Assembly: GCA_003521145.1 (NCBI GenBank)
Contig: DOTL01000063.1
Span: forward strand, 1 to 13,721
DNA length: 13,721 nucleotides
Direction: 5' to 3'
From: Streptococcus sp.
GTDB taxonomy: Bacteria; Bacillota; Bacilli; Lactobacillales; Streptococcaceae
How positions within the stretch are numbered: position 1 is the first letter of the stretch; each line of letters begins with the position of its first letter. Below are positions 6,581-13,721 of the stretch, one piece after another. The notes under the pieces were generated by a model. It was not told the DNA's origin. It worked only from the letters and a program-made list of their open reading frames with translations, and did no database searches. Position numbers and translations under genes: made by a program.

Positions 6581-7801
6581 ATGAAAACAACCAATCGTTA
6601 TCTTGTAGCAACGTGTGGTGTCTTACTCCATCTCATGTTGGGGTCTACCTATGCTTGGAGTATCTATCGTAATCCTATTATGGCCCAAACTGGCTGGGAT
6701 CAATCTTCAGTTTCTTTTGCCTTTTCATTGGCCATCTTTTGTCTTGGTTTTTCTGCAGCCTTCATGGGACGTTTGGTTGAAAAATTTGGTCCTAGAGTGA
6801 CTGGAAGTATGTCGGCTGTTCTCTATGCCGGAGGTAACATTCTAACGGGAGTTGCCATTGCTCAGGGAGAGCTGTGGATGCTTTATCTTGGTTACGGTAT
6901 TCTTGGTGGTCTAGGACTGGGTGTGGGGTATATTACGCCTGTTTCAACCATCATTAAGTGGTTCCCTGATAAGCGTGGACTTGCGACTGGCCTTGCCATC
7001 ATGGGCTTTGGATTTGCCTCACTGCTAACCAGTCCTATTGCCCAATATCTGATTCAGGCACGTGGCGTTGAGCAGACCTTTTATATCTTGGGGGTCGTTT
7101 ATTTTGTTGTTATGCTTTTTGTCTCACAATTCATTAAACGACCAAGTGTAGAGGAAGCACAACTGTTGGCTGACAAGAGTCCAAACCGTCAAGCTGCTGA
7201 TTTGAGCAAGGGAGTTACGGCTAATGAGGCCCTGAAATTGTCAACTTTCTACTGGTTGTGGCTTATTTTGTTTATCAATATTTCATGTGGCTTAGCCCTT
7301 GTCTCTGCTATTTCTCCAATGGCTCAAGATATGGTTGGGATGTCAGCGGAATCAGCGGCAGTTGTTGTCGGTGTTATGGGACTCTTTAATGGTTTTGGCC
7401 GTCTTCTGTGGGCAGGCTTGTCGGATTATATAGGTCGTCCGAAGACCTTTATCCTCCTCTTTGTGGTTAATATTGTTATGGCCATCCTCCTAATTGTCCT
7501 GCAAGTTCCATTTGTCTTTGTGGTTGCGATGGCTGTTCTGATGACTTGCTACGGGGCAGGCTTCTCCTTGATTCCTCCATACCTTAGCGATATCTTTGGG
7601 GCAAAGGAGTTGGCTACCCTTCATGGTTATATTTTGACTGCCTGGGCGATTGCAGCCTTGGTAGGGCCAATGCTCTTATCTGTAATCTACGAATTGACAA
7701 AATCATACCAGATGACCTTGCTTGTTTTCATTTCTCTTTACGTGGTGGCTTTGGGTATTTCTTACCTCTTGAAAAAGAAGGTTATTCGTCAAGTAGACTA
7801 A
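6581..7801 (+). CDS. MFS transporter of the oxalate/formate antiporter (OFA) family
   Basis: This is a 406-residue membrane carrier with about twelve hydrophobic helices in two sets of six (roughly residues 8-184 and 220-396), separated by a polar loop near 185-215. The N-terminal LGSTYAWSIYRNPI, the GRLVEKFGPR loop between helices 2 and 3 (MFS motif A type) and its second-half counterpart GLSDYIGRPK support the OFA/OxlT-like branch. In S. thermophilus such genes are often named oxalate:formate antiporter, but many members carry other small carboxylates and nothing here fixes the substrate. It has its own leader and a strong terminator, so it is a separate unit between pepF and the methyltransferase, which I recall as direct neighbours in S. 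pneumoniae. The start ATG has only a weak ribosome site. Confidence 0.88.
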   Translation: MKTTNRYLVATCGVLLHLMLGSTYAWSIYRNPIMAQTGWDQSSVSFAFSLAIFCLGFSAAFMGRLVEKFGPRVTGSMSAVLYAGGNILTGVAIAQGELWMLYLGYGILGGLGLGVGYITPVSTIIKWFPDKRGLATGLAIMGFGFASLLTSPIAQYLIQARGVEQTFYILGVVYFVVMLFVSQFIKRPSVEEAQLLADKSPNRQAADLSKGVTANEALKLSTFYWLWLILFINISCGLALVSAISPMAQDMVGMSAESAAVVVGVMGLFNGFGRLLWAGLSDYIGRPKTFILLFVVNIVMAILLIVLQVPFVFVVAMAVLMTCYGAGFSLIPPYLSDIFGAKELATLHGYILTAWAIAALVGPMLLSVIYELTKSYQMTLLVFISLYVVALGISYLLKKKVIRQVD

Positions 7802-7827
7802 TGATAATGATTTGATTTATACATAAG

Positions 7828-7858
7828 AAAAATCTCTAGCACTCGCTTGGGATTTTTT
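7828..7858 (+). terminator. Rho-independent terminator of the MFS gene
   Basis: The arm from AAAAATC (7828-7834) through AGC (7838-7840) pairs with the arm from GCT (7845-7847) to GATTTTT (7851-7857) around the loop ACTC, with one mismatch and one G-T pair. The right arm ends in six T. The next gene's -10 starts two bases later, so the hairpin occupies the place of its -35. Confidence 0.88.
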
Positions 7859-7859
7859 A

Positions 7860-7865
7860 TATAAT
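7860..7865 (+). promoter_or_regulatory. Promoter -10 placed for a leaderless methyltransferase mRNA
   Basis: A perfect TATAAT (7860-7865) ends seven bases before the ATG at 7873, so transcription from it would start on or next to the start codon. No Shine-Dalgarno lies between them. The -35 region falls inside the preceding terminator and is weak (CTAGCA or TAGCAC at 7836-7842). Confidence 0.5.
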
Positions 7866-7872
7866 AAAACAC

Positions 7873-8580
7873 ATGGTTAAATCATATAGTAAAAACGCAA
7901 ATCACAACATGCGCCGTCCGGTAGTCAACAAGGATATCGTAGACTACATGCGGACGCATCTTCAGGAAAATAAAGGGCATTTGGCTGAACTGGAGGCCTT
8001 TGCTCGTAAGGAAAATATTCCAATTATCCAGCACGAAGTTGTTTCTTATTTCCGATTTTTGTTACAGACCTTGCAGCCTAAGAAAATCCTTGAGGTAGGA
8101 ACAGCTATTGGTTTTTCAGCCCTTCTTATGGCTGAATATGCGCCTGATGCTCAGATTACGACGGTTGATCGTAATGAAGAAATGATTGGCTTTGCCAAGG
8201 AAAATCTAGCCAAGTATGACAGCCGCAAACAAATTACCTTAGTTGAAGGTGATGCAGCAGAAGTTTTGCAGGATCTGGATACCGATTATGATTTTGTCTT
8301 TATGGATTCAGCCAAGTCAAAATATATCGTTTTTCTACCTGAAATCTTAAAACGTCTCAAGGTTGGTGGTGTCATTGTCTTTGATGATATCTTCCAAGGG
8401 GGGGATATTGCCAAAGACATCATGGAGGTTCGCCGTGGTCAGCGTACGATTTATCGTGGCTTGCATCGTCTTTTTGATGCGACCTTAGATAACCCGGGTT
8501 TGACTGCTAGTTTGGTCCCTATGAGTGACGGACTTCTTTTGCTTCGGAAAAATTCTGAAAATATTATCTTGCCAGATTAA
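7873..8580 (+). CDS. SAM-dependent O-methyltransferase, YrrM/COG4122 type
   Basis: This is a soluble class I methyltransferase of 235 residues in the Methyltransf_3 (catechol/caffeoyl-CoA O-methyltransferase-like) group. SAM motif I is E74-V-G-T-A-I-G, the acidic strand end after it is TTVDRNEEM, D145 lies in VFMDSAKS, and the metal/substrate pair D171-D172 lies in VIVFDDI. The natural substrate is unknown. I kept the ATG at 7873 because the N-terminal SYSKNANHNMRRPV looks like that of streptococcal homologues as I recall them, although there is no ribosome site; ATGs at 7909 and 7948 lack one too. prsA follows after 61 bp, an order I recall from S. pneumoniae (methyltransferase then ppmA). 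Confidence 0.9.
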   Translation: MVKSYSKNANHNMRRPVVNKDIVDYMRTHLQENKGHLAELEAFARKENIPIIQHEVVSYFRFLLQTLQPKKILEVGTAIGFSALLMAEYAPDAQITTVDRNEEMIGFAKENLAKYDSRKQITLVEGDAAEVLQDLDTDYDFVFMDSAKSKYIVFLPEILKRLKVGGVIVFDDIFQGGDIAKDIMEVRRGQRTIYRGLHRLFDATLDNPGLTASLVPMSDGLLLLRKNSENIILPD

Positions 8581-8598
8581 GCATTATTTAAGTAAGTG

Positions 8599-8607
8599 TG
8601 GTATAAT
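8599..8607 (+). promoter_or_regulatory. Extended -10 promoter of prsA
   Basis: TGGTATAAT (8599-8607) is a full extended -10 in the gap after the methyltransferase, 34 bp before the prsA start. No good -35 is seen, which is usual for extended -10 promoters. prsA may therefore be read both from here and by read-through from the upstream gene. Confidence 0.6.
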
Positions 8608-8641
8608 ATCAAAGTTATTGACAATTTAAGGAGTTGATAGA

Positions 8642-9784
8642 ATGGCTAAAGAAAATGAAAACCTTGAGTCAACAGAAGAAACTGTTGAAGAGGTTGTAGC
8701 AAACAAAGACGCAGAACAAGAGCATCTTGATCGCCAAAAAGAAGAAGAGGAAAGTATCGCCCTCGCCAGCGAAAAAGCAAAGGGAAAAGCTAAACGTGCT
8801 AAAACTAAAAAGACACGTGATGCAGGTAAACCAAGCTCAGGTGGTTGCTTCCTTGGAGGTCTTGCCCTTGTAGCTGTTTCAGCCCTCGTTGGTGCAGGTA
8901 TTACGTATGTTTCTCTAGGTAACGAAACAACTGAAGAAACTACTTTGGTATCTATGAAGGGTGATACTGTTACTGTTGGTGATGTTTTTGATTCACTTAA
9001 AGGTAGCAGCCAAACACAGCAAAGTGTTTTGAGTGCAACTTTGCAAAAGGCTCTTGAAAAAGAATATGGTAGCAAGGTTAGCAAAGAAGACGTTGACAAA
9101 GCTTATAAGCAAGCTTCAGAACAATACGGAGATCAATTCTCACAAGTCCTTGCAGCCTATGGTCAAACAGAAGAGTCATACCGTACTCAAATCCGTACAC
9201 AAAAATTGGTTGAGTACGCTGTTAACCAAGCCGCACAAAAAGATTTGACGGAAGCAAATTATAACGCTGCTTATGATAACTACACACCAAATACAGAGGT
9301 GCAAGTGGTTTCAACTACTGATAAAGCAGTGGCAGATAAAGTAGACTCTGAAGCTAAGGCAGAAGGAGCAGATTTCTCACAAATAGCTAAAGATAACAGC
9401 TTAGAAGTGACTTCTAAGACAGTTAATTCAGCTTCTCAAGACTTCTCAGCAGATGTTTTGACAGCAGCCTTCAAACAAGATGCCAATGCTGTTTCTGACG
9501 TAGTGACTGTTTCAAACAGCTCAACTGGTGCTGCAACTTACTATATCGTCAAAACTGTTTCAAAATCTGAGAAAAATGCAGATTGGAAAAACTATAAGGA
9601 TGATTTGACTAAGGTTATCATCAATGGTAAGAAATCTGATACTAACTTTACTAACTCAGTGATTGCCAAGTTCCTTAAGAAATACAATGTTAAAGTTGTA
9701 GACAAGGCCTTCAGCGCAATTATTGACAAGTATGTGACTGGTTCTGGGGCTTCATCAAGTTCATCATCAAGCTCTAGCAAATAA
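8642..9784 (+). CDS. prsA: PrsA/PrtM-type foldase with a membrane anchor instead of a lipobox
   Basis: PrsA, PrtM and PpmA are extracytoplasmic chaperones/peptidyl-prolyl isomerases that fold secreted proteins outside the membrane. The part from about residue 101 (LVSMKGDTVTVGDVFD) through LQKALEKEYG, YRTQIRTQKLVE, YTPNTEVQVV, AKAEGADFSQIAKDNS and YYIVKTVSKSEK to the Ser-rich end follows the layout of pneumococcal PpmA as I recall it. The N-terminus is unusual. It has about 66 highly charged residues (acidic, then Lys/Arg-rich) and then a single hydrophobic helix at about 70-90. The only Cys (69) lies before that helix, so there is no lipobox and a type II membrane topology is expected. The parvulin-like segment looks shortened: the usual Gly-Gly region after DNS is missing, so isomerase activity is doubtful. 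AAGGAG (8628-8633) sets the start. The protein ends in a run of nine Ser plus Lys. Confidence 0.85.
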   Translation: MAKENENLESTEETVEEVVANKDAEQEHLDRQKEEEESIALASEKAKGKAKRAKTKKTRDAGKPSSGGCFLGGLALVAVSALVGAGITYVSLGNETTEETTLVSMKGDTVTVGDVFDSLKGSSQTQQSVLSATLQKALEKEYGSKVSKEDVDKAYKQASEQYGDQFSQVLAAYGQTEESYRTQIRTQKLVEYAVNQAAQKDLTEANYNAAYDNYTPNTEVQVVSTTDKAVADKVDSEAKAEGADFSQIAKDNSLEVTSKTVNSASQDFSADVLTAAFKQDANAVSDVVTVSNSSTGAATYYIVKTVSKSEKNADWKNYKDDLTKVIINGKKSDTNFTNSVIAKFLKKYNVKVVDKAFSAIIDKYVTGSGASSSSSSSSSK

Positions 9785-9797
9785 ATCACAAGATAGA

Positions 9798-9818
9798 GTT
9801 GATAATGCTATTATCAGC
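9798..9818 (+). repeat. Inverted repeat after prsA, next to the alaS -35
   Basis: GTTGATAAT (9798-9806) pairs with ATTATCAGC (9810-9818) around a 3-base loop, with one G-T pair. No T-run follows, so it would be a poor terminator for prsA. It touches the -35 of the alaS promoter, so an operator role or a mere mRNA 3' end hairpin are both possible. Confidence 0.5.
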
Positions 9819-9847
9819 TTGACCTAAGACCTAAAACACGTTAAAAT
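9819..9847 (+). promoter_or_regulatory. Sigma-A promoter of the alaS T-box transcript
   Basis: TTGACC (9819-9824) and TAAAAT (9842-9847) are separated by exactly 17 bp. Transcription should start near 9853-9854, giving a leader of about 310 bases before the alaS ATG. Confidence 0.75.
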
Positions 9848-9852
9848 GGAGA

Positions 9853-10071
9853 GTGGCTGAAAGTTCTAATATCATGACATTTTTAGCCTTCCCTTTGAGA
9901 TTGGTAATCATCGCTTCTGATACAGAAAAATGGCGGTCGCTGCGAGCCATGGACGAATCTGGTTACATGCTACTCAAAGTTCACAATTAAAGACAAATAA
10001 GAATGACAAGTTCATTGAATGAAGGTGGTACCGCGGTTCACGTCGCCCTTCGTTTAGTGGTCTTGTCTTTT
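9853..10071 (+). promoter_or_regulatory. Ala T-box riboswitch leader of alaS
   Basis: T-box leaders bind their cognate tRNA and let transcription continue when it is uncharged. The T-box core AAGGTGGTACCGCG lies at 10022-10035; its TGGT can pair with the ACCA end of tRNA-Ala. Stem I is closed by CTTTGAG (9893-9899) and CTCAAAG (9973-9979). Its distal part has ATGGC/GCCAT around the conserved-looking GGTCGCTGCGAGCC. The probable specifier is GCT (9969-9971), an Ala codon placed just before the closing arm. The terminator form is GACAAG (10005-10010) with CTTGTC (10062-10067), helped by AATGAAGG/CCTTCGTT, and then T residues. An extra hairpin, 9855-9862 with 9881-9888, precedes Stem I. The 92 bases between the terminator and alaS hold nothing else I can name. 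Confidence 0.92.
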
Positions 10072-10163
10072 ATTCTTTGGGTATCTCCCTGTGTGTCGCT
10101 ATTGACTATGTGGAAATGCTCGAGGATAGCTCAAAATAAACAACAATTAATTAAGGAGAAACA

Positions 10164-12782
10164 ATGAAACAACTTACTTCAGCACAAATTCGTCAAATGT
10201 GGCTTGATTTCTGGAAATCAAAAGGTCACGCTGTTGAACCATCAGCTAACTTGGTTCCAGTTAACGATCCAACCCTTCTTTGGATTAACTCAGGGGTTGC
10301 CACTTTGAAAAAATACTTTGATGGCTCTGTGATTCCTGAAAATCCACGTATAACCAACTCACAAAAGGCTATCCGTACCAACGATATCGAAAACGTTGGT
10401 AAGACAGCTCGTCACCACACAATGTTTGAAATGCTTGGTAACTTCTCGGTTGGTGACTACTTCCGTGACGAAGCTATCGAATGGGGTTATGAGCTTTTGA
10501 CAAGCCCAGAGTGGTTTAATTTTCCAAAAGACAAACTTTACATGACTTACTATCCAGATGATAAAGATTCATACAACCGTTGGATTGCTTGCGGTGTTGA
10601 TCCTAGTCATTTGATTCCAATTGAAGATAACTTCTGGGAAATAGGTGCTGGACCTTCAGGACCAGATACTGAAATCTTCTTTGACCGTGGAGGAGACTTT
10701 GACCCTGACAATATTGGTATCCGTTTGCTTGAAGAAGATATTGAAAACGACCGTTACATTGAAATTTGGAACATCGTTTTGTCACAATTCAACGCAGATC
10801 CAGCTGTTCCACGTTCAAAATACAAGGAACTTCCTAATAAAAACATTGATACGGGCGCAGGTCTTGAACGTCTTGTAGCCGTGATGCAAGGGGCCAAAAC
10901 AAACTTTGAAACAGACCTCTTCATGCCTATCATTCGTGAAATCGAAAAAATGTCTGGTAAAACTTACGATCCAGATGGTGACACAATGAGCTTCAAGGTT
11001 ATTGCTGACCACATTCGTTCATTGGCTTTTGCCATCGGCGATGGTGCCCTTCCAGGCAATGAAGGTCGTGGTTATGTCCTTCGTCGTCTCCTCCGTCGTG
11101 CTGTAATGCATGGTCGTCGTCTCGGCATTTCTGACGCTTTCTTGTACAAACTTGTTCCAACTGTTGGTCAAATCATGGAAAGCTATTACCCAGAAGTTCT
11201 TGAGAAGAAAGACTTTATTGAGAAGATTGTTAAACGTGAAGAAGAAACCTTTGCACGTACCATCGATGCAGGTTCAAGTATGCTTGACGAGCTTCTTGCT
11301 AACCTTAAGAAATCTGGTAAAGATACGCTTGAAGGTGAAGATATCTTTAAACTTTACGATACTTATGGATTCCCAGTGGAATTGACAGAAGAGTTGGCTG
11401 AGGATGAAGGCTTCAAGATTGACCATGAAGGCTTCAAAGCTGCCATGAAAGAGCAACAAGACCGTGCGCGTGCTAGCGTGGTTAAAGGTGGTTCTATGGG
11501 TATGCAAAATGAAACCCTCGCTAACATCACTGAACCATCTGAGTTCTTGTATGAAGCGGAAACTGCTGAAAGCCGTTTGAGCGTAATCGTTGCTGATGAT
11601 GCTCGTCACGATAGTGTTAACTCTGGTCAAGCCCTCCTTGTCTTTGAACAAACACCATTCTACGCTGAAATGGGTGGACAAGTAGCAGACCACGGTACAA
11701 TCTCAGATGCAGCTGGTACAGTCGTTGCGCGTGTTGTTGATGTTCAACGTGCACCAAATGGACAAGCCCTTCACACTGTTGAAGTTGAAGGTGAACTTGT
11801 TGTAGGAGCTAACTACAAACTTGAAATTGACCACACACGTCGTCACCGTGTTATGAAGAACCACACAGCGACTCACCTCTTGCACGCTGCCCTTCATAAC
11901 ATCGTTGGTGATCACGCTGTTCAAGCTGGTTCTCTTAACGAACAAGAATTCTTGCGTTTCGACTTCACTCACTTTGAGGCAGTAACTCCAGAAGAATTGC
12001 GTGCTATCGAAGAACAAGTCAACGAAGAAATCTGGAAAGCTACTCCAGTAACAACTATTGAAACAGACATTGACACTGCTAAATCAATGGGAGCTATGGC
12101 TCTCTTTGGTGAAAAATATGGTAAGAATGTTCGTGTCGTTTCAATCGGTGATTACTCTGTTGAGCTTTGTGGTGGTACACACGTTGTCAACACTGCTGAA
12201 ATCGGTATGTTCAAGATTGTCAAAGAAGAAGGTATCGGTTCAGGAACACGTCGTATTTTGGCAGTGACATCACGTGAAGCTTACCTTGCTTACCGTGAAG
12301 AAGAAGATGCCCTCAAAGCAATCGCAGCAACACTTAAGGCTCCACAATTGAAAGAAGTGCCTAACAAGGTTGCTAGCCTTCAAGAGCAATTGCATGCCCT
12401 TCAAAAAGAAAATGCTACTCTTAAAGAAAAAGCAGCAGCTGCAGCAGCTGGTGATGTCTTCAAAGATGTTAAAGAAGCTAACGGTGTTCGTTACATCGCT
12501 AGCCAAGTAGAAGTTTCTGACGCAGGTGCTCTTCGTATCTTTGCTGACCAATGGAAACAAGCAGACTACTCTGATGTCCTTGTCCTTGCAGCTCACATTG
12601 GCGAAAAAGTTAATGTCCTTGTAGCAAGCAAGTCTAAAGATGTTCATGCAGGTAATGTTATCAAGGCTCTCGCACCAATCGTATCAGGTCGTGGTGGTGG
12701 TAAACCTGATATGGCCATGGCCGGTGGTAGCGATGCCAATGGTATCCAAGATTTTCTTTCAGCAGTAGCAGAACAGCTTTAA
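10164..12782 (+). CDS. alaS: Alanyl-tRNA synthetase
   Basis: AlaRS charges tRNA-Ala with alanine in the cytoplasm and clears mischarged Ser and Gly. Its 872 residues are close to the usual bacterial length. The class II catalytic domain is at the N-terminus (TNSQKAIRTNDIENVG, HHTMFEMLGNFSVGDYF). The editing domain carries the zinc-binding H567-TAT-H571 and C669-GGT-H673. A coiled-coil segment lies near 735-760, followed by an Ala-rich joint, and the C-terminal C-Ala domain has GRGGGKPDMAMAGG from about residue 842. AAGGAG (10153-10158) sets the ATG. Expression is controlled by the Ala T-box upstream. The gene is intact with its own terminator. Confidence 0.98.
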   Translation: MKQLTSAQIRQMWLDFWKSKGHAVEPSANLVPVNDPTLLWINSGVATLKKYFDGSVIPENPRITNSQKAIRTNDIENVGKTARHHTMFEMLGNFSVGDYFRDEAIEWGYELLTSPEWFNFPKDKLYMTYYPDDKDSYNRWIACGVDPSHLIPIEDNFWEIGAGPSGPDTEIFFDRGGDFDPDNIGIRLLEEDIENDRYIEIWNIVLSQFNADPAVPRSKYKELPNKNIDTGAGLERLVAVMQGAKTNFETDLFMPIIREIEKMSGKTYDPDGDTMSFKVIADHIRSLAFAIGDGALPGNEGRGYVLRRLLRRAVMHGRRLGISDAFLYKLVPTVGQIMESYYPEVLEKKDFIEKIVKREEETFARTIDAGSSMLDELLANLKKSGKDTLEGEDIFKLYDTYGFPVELTEELAEDEGFKIDHEGFKAAMKEQQDRARASVVKGGSMGMQNETLANITEPSEFLYEAETAESRLSVIVADDARHDSVNSGQALLVFEQTPFYAEMGGQVADHGTISDAAGTVVARVVDVQRAPNGQALHTVEVEGELVVGANYKLEIDHTRRHRVMKNHTATHLLHAALHNIVGDHAVQAGSLNEQEFLRFDFTHFEAVTPEELRAIEEQVNEEIWKATPVTTIETDIDTAKSMGAMALFGEKYGKNVRVVSIGDYSVELCGGTHVVNTAEIGMFKIVKEEGIGSGTRRILAVTSREAYLAYREEEDALKAIAATLKAPQLKEVPNKVASLQEQLHALQKENATLKEKAAAAAAGDVFKDVKEANGVRYIASQVEVSDAGALRIFADQWKQADYSDVLVLAAHIGEKVNVLVASKSKDVHAGNVIKALAPIVSGRGGGKPDMAMAGGSDANGIQDFLSAVAEQL

Positions 12783-12807
12783 GATGCGATACAATAAAAG
12801 AAACTCG

Positions 12808-12837
12808 AAAAGGTAGGATGAAAATCCTATCTTTTTT
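12808..12837 (+). terminator. Rho-independent terminator of alaS
   Basis: AAAAGGTAGGAT (12808-12819) pairs with ATCCTATCTTTT (12824-12835) around the loop GAAA, with one G-T pair, and the right arm runs into six T (12832-12837). Confidence 0.9.
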
Positions 12838-12872
12838 CTTTGTAAGTATTATTGAAATTGATGATTGTTTTC

Positions 12873-12910
12873 ATTTCATAATTGAAATAGTGAATACTGG
12901 GTGATATACT
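12873..12910 (+). promoter_or_regulatory. Promoter and possible operator of the ComR-like regulator
   Basis: TTGAAA (12882-12887) and the extended -10 TGATATACT (12902-12910) are 17 bp apart, a strong promoter with a start near 12917. A short inverted repeat, ATTTCA (12873-12878) and TGAAAT (12883-12888), overlaps the -35 and could be an autoregulatory site. I see no ComR-box (paired GACAT/ATGTC) here. Confidence 0.6.
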
Positions 12911-12959
12911 ATTACAAATCATAAAAATTATAATAGTTTCAAGTAAAAGGGAGCTAGCG

Positions 12960-13721
12960 ATGTTTGGACAAGACTTTGGTCATCAGTTAAGATAGTTGAG
13001 ATTAGCACAAGGATTCACTAAAGAAAAATTTTGTGAAGGGGATGAGGTTTTATCAGTACGACAATTGACACGTATAGAAACAGGGAAGTCTCAACCTAAA
13101 TTAGAAACCTTAGAGCACTTGGCAAGACGTCTGAATATATCTTTATCGGAATTGCTTGGAGAGAGGGCTATAGGCTCAAAGTTGCCGGTAGAATACCTCA
13201 ATCTCAAATATCAATTGATGCATGCGACTAGTCTAGATAAGCCAAATAACCTAATGAAACTAGACGAAAAGCTGAGTAAAATTATTGATATCTATTATGA
13301 TGATTTGCCAGCTGATGAACAGACTGTTGTTGATATCTTACAGTCAAAACTTTACTCATATATTTCAAAGACACACCAAAAATTTGGCATGAGCATTTTG
13401 GAGAAGAGTTTATCATCATTATGTGAGAAAAGGGTATACACTATCAATGATCTACTACTTATAGAACTATATCAAATTTCGGTAGGAGATGGTGATAGTA
13501 TGCGGTCAGATGGGTTCAGTGAAGGGACTTTTTATGCCATTTGTAGAAATCTTATAGATAGTTATGATAATATTCCCACGGAGTATTTCTTTTTACTTAG
13601 GGATGCCTTATTAATGGTTCCAATAGTTGAATATGAACGAAAAAAGTTTCATTTATCGGAAGCAGCATTCAATCAATTGCATCGCATTATGGAGGAAACG
13701 ATACTGTCAATAATTATGTGT
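12960..13721 (+). pseudogene. ComR/Rgg-like peptide-responsive regulator with a stop at codon 12, cut by the window end
   Basis: The frame runs from the ATG at 12960 (AAGGGAG at 12947-12953) to the window edge, 254 codons, with one interruption: TAG at 12993-12995, probably from GAG (LRELR). The N-terminal part is an XRE-type helix-turn-helix with SVRQLTRIETGKSQP and LEHLARRLNISLSELLGE, followed by a helical TPR-like region (PVEYLNLKYQLM, DDLPADEQTVVDILQSKL, YTINDLLLIELYQ). These segments parallel ComR of S. thermophilus as I recall it, so this looks like a ComR paralogue of the ScuR/SarF or Rgg kind, which bind small secreted peptides and control competence or bacteriocin genes. A TTG directly after the stop could allow restart, but it would remove part of the first DNA-binding helix. 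Any peptide gene or target would lie beyond the window. Confidence 0.8.

Noticed and set aside
8626..9099. 157-codon Ser-rich frame on the minus strand
   Set aside because: It mirrors the prsA N-terminal coding sequence, has no ribosome site of its own, and its composition is that of the antisense of Glu/Lys-rich coding DNA.
10102..10130. TTGACT and GATAGC as a second, T-box-independent alaS promoter
   Set aside because: The spacing is 17 bp, but the -10 matches consensus at only three positions and has no extension.
11274..12647. Several minus-strand frames of 100-139 codons within alaS
   Set aside because: All lie inside an intact, well-conserved synthetase frame, with no promoter or ribosome site of their own.
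1..13721. CRISPR arrays, tRNA or rRNA genes, insertion sequence ends or prophage genes
   Set aside because: I found no spaced direct repeats, no tRNA cloverleaf and no transposase or phage protein. The unidentified tail at 2-67 is too short to call.

Overview
The window is Firmicutes DNA of low GC content. It most likely comes from a Streptococcus of the salivarius group, with S. thermophilus the best guess. The evidence is the gene set and order (coiA, pepF, O-methyltransferase, prsA/prtM, alaS), a ComX-type late-competence promoter box in front of coiA, Gram-positive ribosome binding sites, an Ala T-box leader, and two genes broken by recent point lesions. That style of surface-gene decay is typical of dairy S. 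thermophilus, but the species call is inference.

Layout: (1) 1-67 holds the last 21 codons of an unidentified gene. (2) 348-2293 is a decayed GbpC/antigen I/II-type wall adhesin with two in-frame stops and a 2-base slip that puts the LPATG sorting signal out of frame; a terminator follows. (3) 2335-3595 has no protein gene. A consensus promoter (about 2553-2579) and a rho-independent terminator (3517-3543) bracket about 955 nt that can be folded into many perfect 5-10 bp stems. I read this as a large structured non-coding RNA that I cannot assign to a family; it is the most interesting item here. (4) 3560-6371 is coiA, with a perfect TACGAATA competence box, followed by pepF, whose Shine-Dalgarno overlaps the coiA stop codon. 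(5) 6581-7801 is an OFA-family MFS transporter with its own leader and terminator. (6) 7873-9784 holds a YrrM-like O-methyltransferase, apparently read from a leaderless mRNA, and a PrsA/PrtM-type foldase that seems anchored by a transmembrane helix rather than a lipid. (7) 9819-12837 is alaS with promoter, Ala T-box leader and terminator. (8) 12882 to the window end is a ComR/Rgg-like peptide-responsive regulator with a TAG at codon 12, cut by the window edge.

How the parts relate: coiA (DNA processing in transformation) and the ComR-like regulator both belong to the competence/pheromone world, but nothing links them directly here. pepF, the O-methyltransferase, prsA and alaS are housekeeping functions: peptide turnover, small-molecule methylation, folding of secreted proteins, and alanine charging controlled by uncharged tRNA-Ala. 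All assignments come from reading the sequence and from memory of the families. No search or folding program was run.
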